The position numbers and the translations under genes were made by a program. This document shows positions 1-11,941 of a stretch of 64,000 nt of DNA, piece by piece. Under the pieces are notes generated by a model. That model saw nothing but the letters and a program-made list of their open reading frames with translations. It was not told the DNA's origin and searched no databases. The stretch covers positions 2,842,398-2,906,397 of the forward strand of contig NC_051048.1 in the NCBI RefSeq assembly GCF_904848185.1, in the 5' to 3' direction. Every line of letters begins with the position of its first letter. The stretch's first letter is position 1. This stretch comes from Acanthopagrus latus (lineage: Eukaryota; Chordata; Actinopteri; Spariformes; Sparidae).

Positions 1-79
1 TGTTTCAGTCTGAGTATAAGAACACAAGCAAGAAAACAAAGAAATTAACTGACTTTGCTGAAACACTTTGAACAAACAC

Positions 80-3000
80 CTCACTCACTTCATCATCAGC
101 GCTGTCGTCTTCATCGTCGTCCTCTTCGGCCACTACGTCCTCCTCATCCTCCTCTTCCTCCTCCTCGAAGTCCTCCGACTCTCCCTCTGGAATAAAAGAA
201 ACATAAATGATCAGTAACAGGCAGCTGAGGGATCCGACTGTGACGATCATCTCCGGTTCATCGAGAGTGAAAGCAACGCTCACCTTCTCCTTCTTCGTCC
301 TCATCCTCGATTCCGTCTCCTTCTCCGTCGGAGTCGGACGCCTCGCAGTCATCGATGTCGTAGCCGTCCAGGTAGGTGAGCTGGGGGAGGAGCTTGAAGA
401 TGGATTCTCTGTAGTCGGCCAGGTTGGTCACCTCGCAGTTAAACAGGTCGAGACTCTTCAGCTGGGGCAGCTTTTTCTGGAGGAGCAAACAGACGTGATC
501 ACAATCGAGTTCAGAAACAACTTTTGTTTAGATTCAAACAGAATAATCCCCCCAAAAAAGTGGAAAATATGTTAATTAACAATTTGCTGGCTCAGGCGTG
601 TGTGTGCTGACCAATCAGAGCAGACTCTGGGCCTTAAAGAGACAGGAACTTAAAAAAAAGACTCATCCCAACAAAACACACAACCACGGTCCGGTCGTTT
701 TAACTATGTGAGGTCCTGGGTGAGAGTGGAAACCCACCAGGGGCTCCAGGGTGCTGATGTCTTTGAACTTGTTCCCGCTGAGGTTCAGGTGCGTCAGGTT
801 CACCAGCCGCTCAGCCAGAACCTCCAGACCGCCTGATATCCTGTTGTCACTCAACTCCAACTGCACAGAAGAACAAAGGGAACGTTTTTAAACCCACAGG
901 AACCACAAAATAAATCACAGTTTTAATCTATTATTCCAGCACATAAGATTTTAAGATTATGTTTAAAAACTGAAACCATCTGTGTGCGTTTGCTTCTTTT
1001 ACCTTTTTGAGTTTGTCCAGTTTGGGGATGTCTGCTACGCTGGTCAGGCCGACGTTGATGAGGCTGAGCAGCTCCAGGTTCGAGAACTCTTCTGTGATTC
1101 CTTCAATCTTCCCTTCGCCAGTGCGACAGTTATCCAGAACCAGCTCCTGGACCTGAGGGCGGGTCAGGAAGGGTTTCAAATGAGTGTTTTTATATCGATG
1201 CAATCTGTCACACACAGTCAAACTCTCGGCTCACTGCAGATCTGATTCTCAAGTACTTTCGCTTCCTGATTTGACGATCGTGGCGTTGCGTGACTAATCC
1301 TTATAGTCACTTTACCCCATGAGCTCTGCTAATTACTGTGCAGGACAATTTGAATATTACAAATGAAGTGAAAACCACAGGCAGCCGTGCAGAAACCACC
1401 GTGTTTCCCTTTCAAACACTCAGCAGAACATATCAGGAGCAGAACTGTTCCGGTAGTGATCGAACTAACAAGCATCTTTGTTGATTAATCTGCCGATAAT
1501 TTTCACAATTAATTTTCATTCATTTCAAAGACTCTTTATTCACGGTCAGAAATTAAAGTATAAAATCGTCACATGTGAGACACTGGAACCTGAAAATGTT
1601 TAATATCTTTAATTTAATCAATTTACCAAAGATGATGGAAATTATTTTTCCTTCTGTATATATACACACTATATATTTTTGTAGTCAAACTGATCCTTGT
1701 AGCTGTAGATCAAACTGTTCACTTGTTCTTTTACCAGTTTAATGAACATTTGTGAACAGTTATTCAAGGAAATATAAAATGTTAGTTTTTGGATTCATTT
1801 GTCAAATGAAAACAGAGTTTTTCCTCACTCTGGTATCAATTCTGAGGCTAAAACTAACCTTTCATTGTTGATTATCTAAATAAATTGATCGATTTGTTTT
1901 TTGGTCTATAAAAGAAAAACAGGTGAAAAATGCTGATCAGTGTTTAATCCTCAAATGTCTTGTTTGAAGATTTTTTCTTTAAAAAAACTATAATAAACAA
2001 AAATAATACAAAAGCTGTTGAATCAATTATTAAAATAGTGGCCCGACTGATTTGATAGTCAATTAATCACAACAGTTCTAATCAATACATATAAAAACAA
2101 ACAAAAAAAACAGTATTTGAAACATTATTCAGCTCTAATAAGTCCGTTTTTTTCATTAATTTATCAAGTTAAGTGCTTGGTTCATAAATTGATATTAGAT
2201 TTATCTGCACATCCAGCAAATATCAACACCTGAGAGGCTGGAACCAATTCATTTTCCTACACCTTGAGATTGTGAAGCTGCGAGTTTATCATATGTTTAC
2301 AGCTAATTAAAATATTTAAAGTAGCTGCAGCCTCTTTAATATTAATCATCTGGTCTAAAAGTCATAAAAACATCAACATCCACCGCTAGGAAGAGCCACA
2401 AGCTGCGGTCTTGGTGAAGAGGACTCTCGTGGGCTTCATAATGGAACGGATCCTGGGACTCTGTTTATAAACTCCACACACATGTGACGCTGCTAGGTTA
2501 GCTCTTCTGCTAGCTCCATGCTAACTGCACCTCCACCTCCACCCGTCTCCTACTTCTAATCCCGGCCTGTGAACCCGTGAGTGAGCCCGGCGGAGAAAGA
2601 CACGGGCTGTATGGTGTTTTTAACGTTAATGGAGGAGAATTCAGCAGAAGAAGCAGCAAACGAAGTAGCCGCTTTAGCTAGCTAGCGCTAGCACGCCACT
2701 AGCTACGCGCCCTTAGCACCTTATGGACACGGGCTCCGACTAATCTCTGGAGGAGCGTTAATATTAACGCCTGTTTTTAATTAATATATCTAAAAACACA
2801 ATATTGACAAACTGGCTTAAGACGAGTTTGCAGCTAAAATCCAGCGTGTAAACTACAAATATTTTAGAAGCGGGACAGTTTGTACATTTTGGAAAACAAT
2901 GACGCATTTCCTGCTTTACACGAGTAAAACGCGATAAAAAAGCGATAACGTGATGAGTCATTTTACTGCCAATAACGTTTAAGTCGGTCACTTATTTTGC

Positions 3001-3622
3001 GATTATCTCACAACACGGAGCGCTAAAGTCCGTCGACAGAATAAATTTAAAGTCTCCGGTGTGTTTAAATCGAAACCGGCTCGTGCAGCGCCGTTATAAA
3101 CCGTATTATAACTTCGAATTAACGCGTGTTCCAGATATTAGCCAGGCCCCGGCGGACACGGATGTTTATTTCAGCGCACTCGCAGCGGGTTAATGCACGT
3201 CCTGCTGCACGGGCATCGTTTATAACTGATCATTAACAATGTGCAGGACAGTTTCGAGCTAAATAAGAGAGATAAATGTGGACATGAAGCAGAAAACAAG
3301 GCGGTAAACAGCTGCGCAACTGGGCTGTTTACCTCCGATCAAACTACTGACCCCTGGTAGTGAATTAAATATATAAAAATGCCCCTTATTAAACAGTTTC
3401 CCAGACTTTTACTCGTCTTCAGGCGTAGCGTTGGATAGTAAATAGACATTTTTGCACTTTTTCGGGAGCTGCAGACACTCTGCCATGTGCTCGCCAGTCG
3501 CCACCCCTCCTTCCTCCGGCCGGTCAAGTTTACACCGCATAAACAAGACAACAACCCGGGTTACTCACTTCTGTCGGCGACCGGTGCCTCAGCTCTAAGT
3601 TGACCCTCTTCTTCATGTCCAT
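80..3622 (-). CDS. anp32b: Acidic leucine-rich nuclear phosphoprotein 32 (ANP32B-like), 3'-partial
   Basis: ANP32 proteins are nuclear/cytoplasmic histone chaperones and PP2A inhibitors with an N-terminal leucine-rich-repeat domain and an acidic tail. Coding exons on the minus strand are 3569-3622 (begins MDMKKRVNLELRHRSPTE), 1003-1152, 738-860, 284-476 and 80-186; all joins keep phase with AG/GT borders. The LRR units are visible as VQELVLDNCR, LELSDNRISGG, LTHLNLSGNK and LKSLDLFNCEVTNL, followed by the LRR cap (FKLLPQLTYLDGYD). The fifth exon begins the Glu/Asp-rich tail. About 209 residues are in the window; the tail end, NLS and stop lie off the left edge. B is favoured over A or E because of SLINVGLTSV, the MDMK start and the DDEVSE stretch, but paralogue assignment is not certain. 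The fifth exon could instead end at 89, at a GTGAGT inside the conserved EVSE codons. Confidence 0.9.
1153..3568 (-). other. anp32b intron 1 with teleost dispersed-repeat fragments
   Basis: This 2.4 kb intron has no coding signal. Two stretches, about 1470-1640 and 1855-2090, resemble the AT-rich dispersed repeat of teleosts recognisable by runs such as 'gattaatc..cgat', 'ttggtctataaaa', 'tcaaatgtcttgttt' and a closing 'agtcaattaatca'. Part of the CpG-rich promoter region extends into its upstream end (about 2990-3560). Confidence 0.45.
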
Positions 3623-3960
3623 TTTCCCGTGATTTTGGCCTGAGTTTGAGTCTCTGCGATGCGAAAAACTTGTTTCTCCTCGATCCTCTCTTCAGTATCA
3701 ACACGCGGAACCAGTGTGAAGCTAGCTATAGTGACGACATAAGACTTCCGGGTACGACCTGCAAAGTAAAGTTCACACGATCACACCGGAAGCGCCACGG
3801 GAATAAATACGTATGAGCAGGCGCAGTTTTACTCCGCAGACGAACAACAATAGTTTTTAGTTGAGATTAATCTTTCAATACCGGCCAAAGAGGTTTTTGT
3901 CATGTATTACGAGATTATACTTTATACATGAATTGTGAAGGGTGTCTATTGTACTTCCGG
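3560..3960 (-). promoter_or_regulatory. anp32b promoter / CpG-rich region with three ETS motifs
   Basis: The sequence just upstream of the anp32b start codon (3622) is rich in CpG and lacks an obvious TATA box. Three ETS/GABP-type cores are visible: ACTTCCGG at 3744-3751, ACCGGAAGC at 3785-3793 and ACTTCCGG at 3953-3960. Such motifs are typical of housekeeping promoters with dispersed starts. The third site is followed on the plus strand by CGCGGGTGAGAC (donor-like), so a divergent transcript is possible but unproven. Confidence 0.5.
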
Positions 3961-6900
3961 TCGTCCCCTCTCTCTTCCTGTCGAGCTTGACGCGGGTGAG
4001 ACGTTCCAGTGTCGTGTGTGAAAAGTGGGTCAAGCCGTACGTAGCCTTTAAATGCCCCGGAAAGTATCGGAATTTGTGCTTTCACAGCGCACATTGGCGA
4101 CCCAGCACATGAGTAAACCCGAGAGGGACTGTCAAATGAATTCTGTTTCATTAAATGCAAAATGAGTTAAAGCTGTCAGCCATGCTCTGAAGCTGGGCCA
4201 AATCCTGTTTGTTTAACTGTAATGGATGTTATTTTTGTTGTTGTAACCGTATATAAACTCCTCCTCTTCACTCTTTCGGCATGCTTGGTTTTACAAGTAA
4301 TTATCAGAAAACGGTAAAGATAAAATCATGAGTCACTGGGTTCTTCTAATTCAACGCCTGATTAAAAAAACACGTCGTTTCGGTGCGAACAAACGGGAGT
4401 TTATAGATTCCGAGGCGCACATGAAAGCATCAGGAGTTGGTGAGTAAAAGGAGGGAAACGGCAGCAAGGAGGGAAACATGTCTCCACGGCGCCATCGGCG
4501 GCCATTTTGGCTCATTACACTAAAAAAACAGTTGATGGCTGCGTTCAATAACTGTCATGCTTTATACGATTACTACAGCAGTTGGTGGAAGGAGTATTTA
4601 AATCATTTAGTTAAGTAACAGAAGCAACACCACAGTATGAAGATACTCAAGTTAATAAAGGCTACTGCATTTAAAACTCCACTTGAGTAAATGTACAGAA
4701 TCAGAGTAAAACTCAATACAGTGGAGCTACAGTCAGTGTTACAATTCAATAATTAGATAGCTGGATCTTATTATTAATGTGTTAATATGGTAGCATTACC
4801 ATGATGTTGTAGGTCAAGGCTAATTTTAATTACAACTCAAATTAGCCTTATGGTCTATAGCCTAGCATACAATTGAAATACTAAAATAAAGTAGCAGTTC
4901 TGTCCCTCAAATTGTTGCTACCTAAATGTGCTTCAGTACTTAATTCATTTAGAGAATATGAACTATAACCAACATTTATTAGCTTGTATCACAAGCTAGT
5001 AATAAAATAAGCAACCTTAAGAAATCAAGCCGCAATTCTCATTAAAAACAAACATTATTGACCATTTTAAAAGTGACTGACTGATTGCTGGTATGCTGTT
5101 TTTTTTTTTTTTTTATCTATCTATGAACAACAGATTGGAGTCTCGTCGTCTGCAGTGTGTCGTCATAGTGTTAATTCTTTATTGTCATTACATTGTAGTT
5201 CATCTTCACGACAAGCAGTTATACATACAGTGGTCTTAGATTATATCATCATCCAATACGAGGAGCGCAACAGTTAGAGTTAGTATCACAGCTAGGTTTT
5301 TCCACTGACCACGCCCAAAACCCCCCACCCCATACCTTCATACACCCCCACCCATCCTCCACATCATACACCAATGTATTGACAATCGTCAAATACGCCA
5401 CAGGTGCCGAACCAATAAATAGGACGCAGGAATAAATAAATAAATAAATAATCAAATGAATACGTACAATACATAAATAAATATCAACAAGGTGTGTATG
5501 TACTCGCATACACACACGTAGCTCACCAGAAGACACCAGGTTCTGTAGGCATAGGGGCTTAATTTATACAGCCACAAGGCATTTAATGTAACACAGCCAT
5601 AGGTCAGACCAAGGCCACGCTAATAACATCCTGAAAATATGTAGCTCGTTTCTTTAAAGCTGCAGCAACCCCAAGAGCAGAATCAATCTGACTGGTTCAC
5701 GTAAACATCGGTGGGCGGGGCCTAAAATAATCACTGTCTTTTTTCGTGGAAAGTAACTAAAATAATTAATTGGTTTTGTACAAATTACACGGTAAAGGTC
5801 CCATAATGTAAACATTAACCCAAAAAGCTTTAGTGTGAGAGTTGCTTATTTTTTAAATTAAGCTAGCAGTTTCCCCATTTTCACTCTTTATGCTGTGCTA
5901 AGCTAACTAGCTGCTAGCACTAGTGTGGCTCCAGGGTGCAACTTGTAACTTATTTGGTCCCAAAAAAGTCCAGCTAAACATTTTCATAGGTTGCACTGAT
6001 TATTTAAATAATCGAGTTTTGGCAATTTCCTAATCCGTAAGACTTAAATGAAGAAAAACATGTATGTGGACAATTATTTACATAATTACATAATGTGTTC
6101 AGAAATTAAACTGAAATGTAAATTATTAATTAAATTATGTGCTGGTGCATCTAAATGAACTAGTTTGGCTCACCAGTGCAACCAGTATGAGCTTTTAGTC
6201 TGGAGCGCTGGCTAGATTCATATTTATCGTAGAGTTACGAGAGAAGTATCGATGATGTCGTCGATGAAAACAGCGCAGAATTGGTCATTTGGTGTTTTAT
6301 GGTGTGATTACTGGGTTAATCATGTGGCCAACTCCAGAACCAAGTGATCATCTTCAGTGTGATTCTATTTTTGAATATATAATATGGAGTTTTCAGTTTT
6401 TCTATTATATTAAAAACAAGTCAACGTTCAGCGGCTCCTGAATATAAAGTCACTCTTCTCAAGACAAACCAATGAGAGTATTTCTGCTCTGCGAGCTGCA
6501 GTGTAAGACAATCCCAGTTGAAGTGAAGCTCTGGCGGGTAACATGGCCGAGGTCTGCCTCTCACGGGGGTGAAACGGGAAAAATGGAGCATAACACTGTA
6601 CAAGTCCCTCATTGAGGTTAGAATACATCTCGCCATAGAGGGCAAATCAGCAGAAAGGAAAACACACACACACAAAAAAGAAGAAGAGAAACAAAGATCC
6701 AAATAAATAAAAACATATTCAAGAAGATTCAAAACAGTCTTAAAGCACTTTGTAATTTAAAGAGGAGAGCTATACAAATATAGCTAAACCAAAACATAAA
6801 ACATAAATAAGAAAAAAACAATAACACAGAAACGGAACATTAGAAAATGAGGCTCGATGCAGCGCGAGAAAAAGCCAACAGGACGAATATCTCCCCCCCT

Positions 6901-7213
6901 TTTTTTGTTTTAGTTTTTGAAGCCATCTCAAACAGCAGACGTGAAGCGGTTCAGTTTCATGCAGCTCACAGACTTTTTCCACAGGTGTCAGACTCAGATC
7001 ACAAAGAGACAGAACAAAGAAAATCAAAGAAATATAAAAAAACAGAACAAAAATAAAACAGCAAACACAGGTGTGCTCCGAACCCTCGTCTTTAACAACC
7101 ACCTGAAACACACAAACAGGTGCGTGAATATTAACAAGTTTGACTGTTTGTGATTGTATTGTTGTTGTCACGTGTGCTTTGGCAATGGAAGAGATGTCTA
7201 TAAGATCTAAAGC

Positions 7214-7277
<64 letters not shown>

Positions 7278-10200
7278 TTGACTGCAGTTTTCCTTCAGAG
7301 CCATCTCTTCCTCATTTTATTGTTAGATCATCATTTATTGCCTTTTCAGTGTTTATTGTCTTGATTATATTGAAAATCTGGTTAAAAATGCACTTTTTTT
7401 TTTTTTTCTCTTTGTGTCCAAAACACCAGAAAAACCTTCAACTTTCACGTCCCTCAACCAAATATTTAAGAGGGGACACTACAGGTGAGCTTGGATATAT
7501 TAAATCAGGTTCAACACTTCTTGCTTCATTTTGCTGATGGATTTTTAATATTGTAATGTTCTATAAATCAGGCTATGGAGGATATATGAACAACTCCTCC
7601 TCTGATTATAGACAGGAATAAAACTGGAAGGTTTGATCTGATCTAAAATAAGACACGGTTAGAAGCAAAACAGCCTAAAATCTCCACTCTGCCTGAAAAA
7701 AATGGTGTTTTCACCTCTAGTGTCTCCCCTTGGTAATATTGTTTTACCTGGTAAATTATTATTACTGTCAACTAACATGTCAAGAACCAGCACGATATAT
7801 CATCAACAATGTCTCACTTTTTCGACTTAGCTTAACGGCTACAGAAGCGTCCCGACACTGTGACATCATCACAGCGCCGTCCGTAACGGAACACAAGTGA
7901 TCAGAATAATTCAGGATACAAAAGTGAAGCATCTGTACATCTTCCAACGTTTAGGTATTCTGCACAACACCGCATCACAGAGAAACGCCTGCACAGGCAT
8001 GTGAAGCGAGAGGCTAGCTGGTTAGCAACATCTGGTGCATTAGCATTAGCCATGCTAGCACAGATTCCTGCTGCTTGTTTGAAATAATGCCTGGATAGAA
8101 AAAAAAATGTTTTAAAACAGTTTAATCTCAGTTATAATATTTAAAAATGTTAGCATGGTGGCTGAGAGCAATAAACCCATTGAGCTAACTGGTTTTAGCC
8201 TCCTGTTTGCACCAGAACCAGAACCGGAAAATATTCTGTTTTGTTATGTACAATGGAGTTGATATAAACCCAGCACCATTCTGAATGTCCTTCTCAACAA
8301 GTCATGAATCAAATAGTAAATTCTTCACGTTTAACGTCTCATTTAAACAGAAACAAATGATAAAAACAGAATAAATACATTAGAACAAATCCCCTAACAC
8401 TGCTCCAACATTTCCATCTCTGTTAGCCTCGATTTGGATTGTATCTGAATCTCTCCGTCAGCTTGTTTTCTAGTTAGCAACAATCAACACGTGCTAAAGC
8501 TGCGAGACAGAAGCCAGTAAAACTATTTAGTTAAAAAATATTTTGCTGCTATTTACGTCAAAACACTCGAACTTTGGTTTTTATAAATGTTTTCACCTGA
8601 ACTGATGTTTTCCATTGTCCTTGACAGTTTGATTTGTTTAATCTAACGTCATCGATAAAGAGCTGAATTATTAAAGAGCATTCAACACTAAATAACATGA
8701 ACCTTTGTTTGAGTAGATTTATTAATACTGCCGTACAAACACTGCTGATACATACGCACACAGAGGCAGGTAGCACGTTGGTGCAGTAACAGTTGTAGCC
8801 ACTGAACAAGTCCCACATCATATCACATGTGGTGATGCTCCAGGGAACGACCACGGCTTAAAGTTACCACCAATACTGAAGTTCGCTAACCTAAGAGGAA
8901 TTTGAGGCTTCTAGAATGTTCTGACAACGGCTGAATAAATGAGTTTGCACCTTATAAACGGACCGGAAACTTTCTCACACAGTCCAGAATGTTTCTAGAT
9001 TATTCTGTGATGTCAAGGTTCCCAAATCTTAAATTGAGAACTTGATCAAGACAAGATTTACAAATGTTCTGGAACATTTAACCAACGAGGATATGGTGCC
9101 TCTTCGTTCACCAACTTGGAACCGGTTCCAGTTCACACAGGTAATTTTAAATCTTCTGTTACACTCATAAATAAATTATTTACAAGTCTGAGAAGTTGGT
9201 TTCCAGCTGCGACCAACAGTAGAAAGGTTGTCTGGGATTCTGAAGTGGGAACTTTGTACATGATAATCTACAGACAGGCCGCCCTCCGTCGATGATGCGT
9301 CCTTGATTACTACAGTTCCACTCCAGACTCGGATGGCAACAAGGTCCCAAACATCAGAACCGGCTCGAGAACCAGAGCAAGTTTGGTGGGAAAGTGGGAA
9401 CAGAGGGGTTATTATGGATCCCGGTGCTCTTGTTGCCAGGAATCTGTCTCACGGTCATCACTGGTTGGGTTGTTTAGGGTTGGAATTACAATATCAGGGT
9501 ACATGTCAGAGGCCGAGTAGCCAATCAGAGAAGGAGTAAAAAGCGTTGGGATCCATAATAACACGCTGTAAAGACCGTCGAGAATGCTTTGAAGGTTCTG
9601 GAATGTTTCGAATCTCCGTGGGTTCTAACGTGACGTCTTAATGAAGGATGGTTCTGTTGCCTTCAGGACACACTGGGCATCATTCATGTTTAAAAAAAAA
9701 CAGAAACAGGAATTTTTAGAACAGCTACCACCGTAGTCTTGCATGCAAAAGCCACGAGAACGACGAACCAACAAGCATCTACTCCACACAGTACACACAC
9801 ACACACACACACAACACTGTGGATGGGTGACTTAGAATAGTATACAGAGAAAAAACAAGCATCCTTTCCTCTTTTGCCTGCTGTAATAACCCCACGACTT
9901 GTCTGTGCATCGACCTGGTGAGAAGTTCTGTTCGGTACAACTGGCCTGTGCTGGTTGTGTTAGCATATCGCTGCTGAAACAACATGTAACCCAGAGTTTT
10001 CATTTCATTTCATCTCTTGAGTCGACATGTTTAATGATGAATGAGTGTTCTGACCCTCATCACCTGTTAACATCTCCTGCATTCACTTCTACGTTCTGGA
10101 AACTTATTGCAGATACTGCCTTGTTCACTCCGGCGTCTTTACACTCAAACGTTTTGGCTCGGCTGGTTCATGCATACAGCCGCTGAGCTTCGAACTGCAG

Positions 10201-10989
10201 AGTATGTTACAAGAGATGTACTCAATCAAAAGCAGGAGGGTCTGCTGACCGTCTGCAGCTCTGGACTCTGGACGGTGGGTCCAAAGGTCTGTATATCAGT
10301 ATGGAACCATGCTGAAAGGCAGTGCTAGCCCAGGAGGGAAGGAGCAAAGAAAGAAAGAAAAGACAGGAAGTGCTGAGAGCTCTTAGGCTGAAGAAAAGCA
10401 CAGGAAGGCAAGTCAAGGTAGAAAAAGACAGAAGTACTTTCAGAGAGAGACAGCAAGAAAGACGAGATGACAGTTTTCACAAAAAAGCTGCCAGGCAGTT
10501 GAACTGACGAGCAGGAATTTGTGCTGGCTTGATCATAATAGAGTAAGAACAAGTCGAAACGCACATACAGACACAGACATGCACGTACATATACACCGTG
10601 CCTTCTTCGCAAGTCTCCGAAGCCTCATTGGTATCCGACGCTGCCCGGCTGAGCGGAGCACTACTGAGTGAGCACTACTGAGTGAGCACTGTGCTGCAAA
10701 AGATCGTCATCTTCTCGTCTCTTCAGTCCTTCTCTTCTCCCTCTCTTCTGCATCTCTCATGCTAAAAAAGAAAAATCTACCTCCTCTAATCGCTGTCCTG
10801 CCGCCTCGTCCACCGCGTCTCTGTCACAGTCACTTCAGTCCGTTTTGTGAAAGCAGAATCGCACAGAAGCACAGAAGAAGAAGAAGAAGTAGAAGGAGGG
10901 CGTGGTTTGTTGTTTTTATACGCAAATACAGGCTGTTTTCAGGGTGTCTGGATTGGTCGAGGGGAGAAGGGTCAGGTCGCTGGCGGGAC
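3961..10989. other. Intergenic region and probable sh3gl2 3' UTR
   Basis: No exon-like coding sequence was found in these 7 kb. The sh3gl2 3' UTR must begin at 10989 and run leftward, but its end cannot be fixed. A minus-strand AATAAA at about 5175-5180 (plus-strand tttatt in ttctttattgtcatt) is one candidate; others occur near 7317 and 8708. Simple repeats present: a T run near 5098-5114, (AAAT)n near 5430-5453, (GATA)n at 7214-7277 and (AC)n at 9793-9813. A tandem of gagcactactgagt-like units lies near 10656-10690. A YY1-like GCGGCCATTTTGG lies near 4497-4510. Confidence 0.4.
7214..7277. repeat. (GATA)n microsatellite
   Basis: About 16 uninterrupted GATA units are visible. It lies in the region downstream of the sh3gl2 stop codon and is probably polymorphic in length. 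Confidence 0.97.
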
Positions 10990-11910
10990 CTAATGAGGGA
11001 GCGGCACCAGGATATCCACGTAGTTGATGGGGAAGAAGCCCGACTGGCCGTTGATCATGCCCTCGTACCAGTTGTCGTCGATCTGGTTGGTCAGGGTGAT
11101 GACGTCGCCCTCCTTGAAGCCCAGCTCGCCTTCGTTCTCTGGTTCAAAGTCGTAGAGTGCTCGGCAGCAGGGCTGGTCCATCGGGGCTGTGAGGAGTCAG
11201 AAACAACAAGCGTGAGGTAGATTTAATCAGATTTGTAAATAAAGTGCTACAACCCCGTGTGCCAGTTAGCTTTTCACAGCTTCCTTTCATTTACAGTCCA
11301 GTGTGTGTCATAGTGCTTCTACTGGGCAACATGTCACGTAAATTATCAACTGAGGAATGAAAAATTCCAACACACTCGTCTAGTTTGGACCTCTCGAGGT
11401 GACGCGGCTGCTTTGCTGTTGACCTCCATTCTGACGCACTAAATGAGGTGAAACAAACAGTTCTTGTTCCTGATGCTAATTTTTGTTCCTGGCGGTCCTC
11501 GTCTGTTGAGTCGTGACGTTATTACTCTGATCATGGCAGAAGGTTGTCTGACGCTCATTCAGTACCTGGTGATCTTCCGGGCGATTTGGCAGAGTGGATC
11601 CCTCCGTTGTGGCTCTCGCTGGGGGGCAGCAGCTCCAGGGTCATTCTGGGTTTGGGAGTGTACTCCTTCCTCGGTTTACTTGACACTTCTTTTATCCTGG
11701 ACAGTTAACAAAAAAAACAAAACAAAAAAAAGTTTGTGTATCAACATCGATCGATGTCAGCTGGGTTATTTTTATCACAGCTGAGCCTGACGGATCAATA
11801 CCTGTCCTCCATCTTGCTGGAGAGCTGTTGGAGGATTTCGGCAGAGCGGCTGTGGTACTCCAACTGGGCCTGAACCAACGCTGCCAGCTGGCTCACCTGT
11901 TCTATCTGCA

Positions 11911-11941
<31 letters not shown>

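Noticed and set aside
6421..7171. Minus-strand ORFs of 103 and 133 residues as small genes downstream of sh3gl2
   Set aside because: Low-complexity Phe/Cys/Leu composition, no exon borders or known motifs; more likely 3' UTR or intergenic DNA.
10759..11220. 153-residue plus-strand ORF
   Set aside because: It overlaps the sh3gl2 SH3 exon in antisense and has no recognisable family; considered a shadow.
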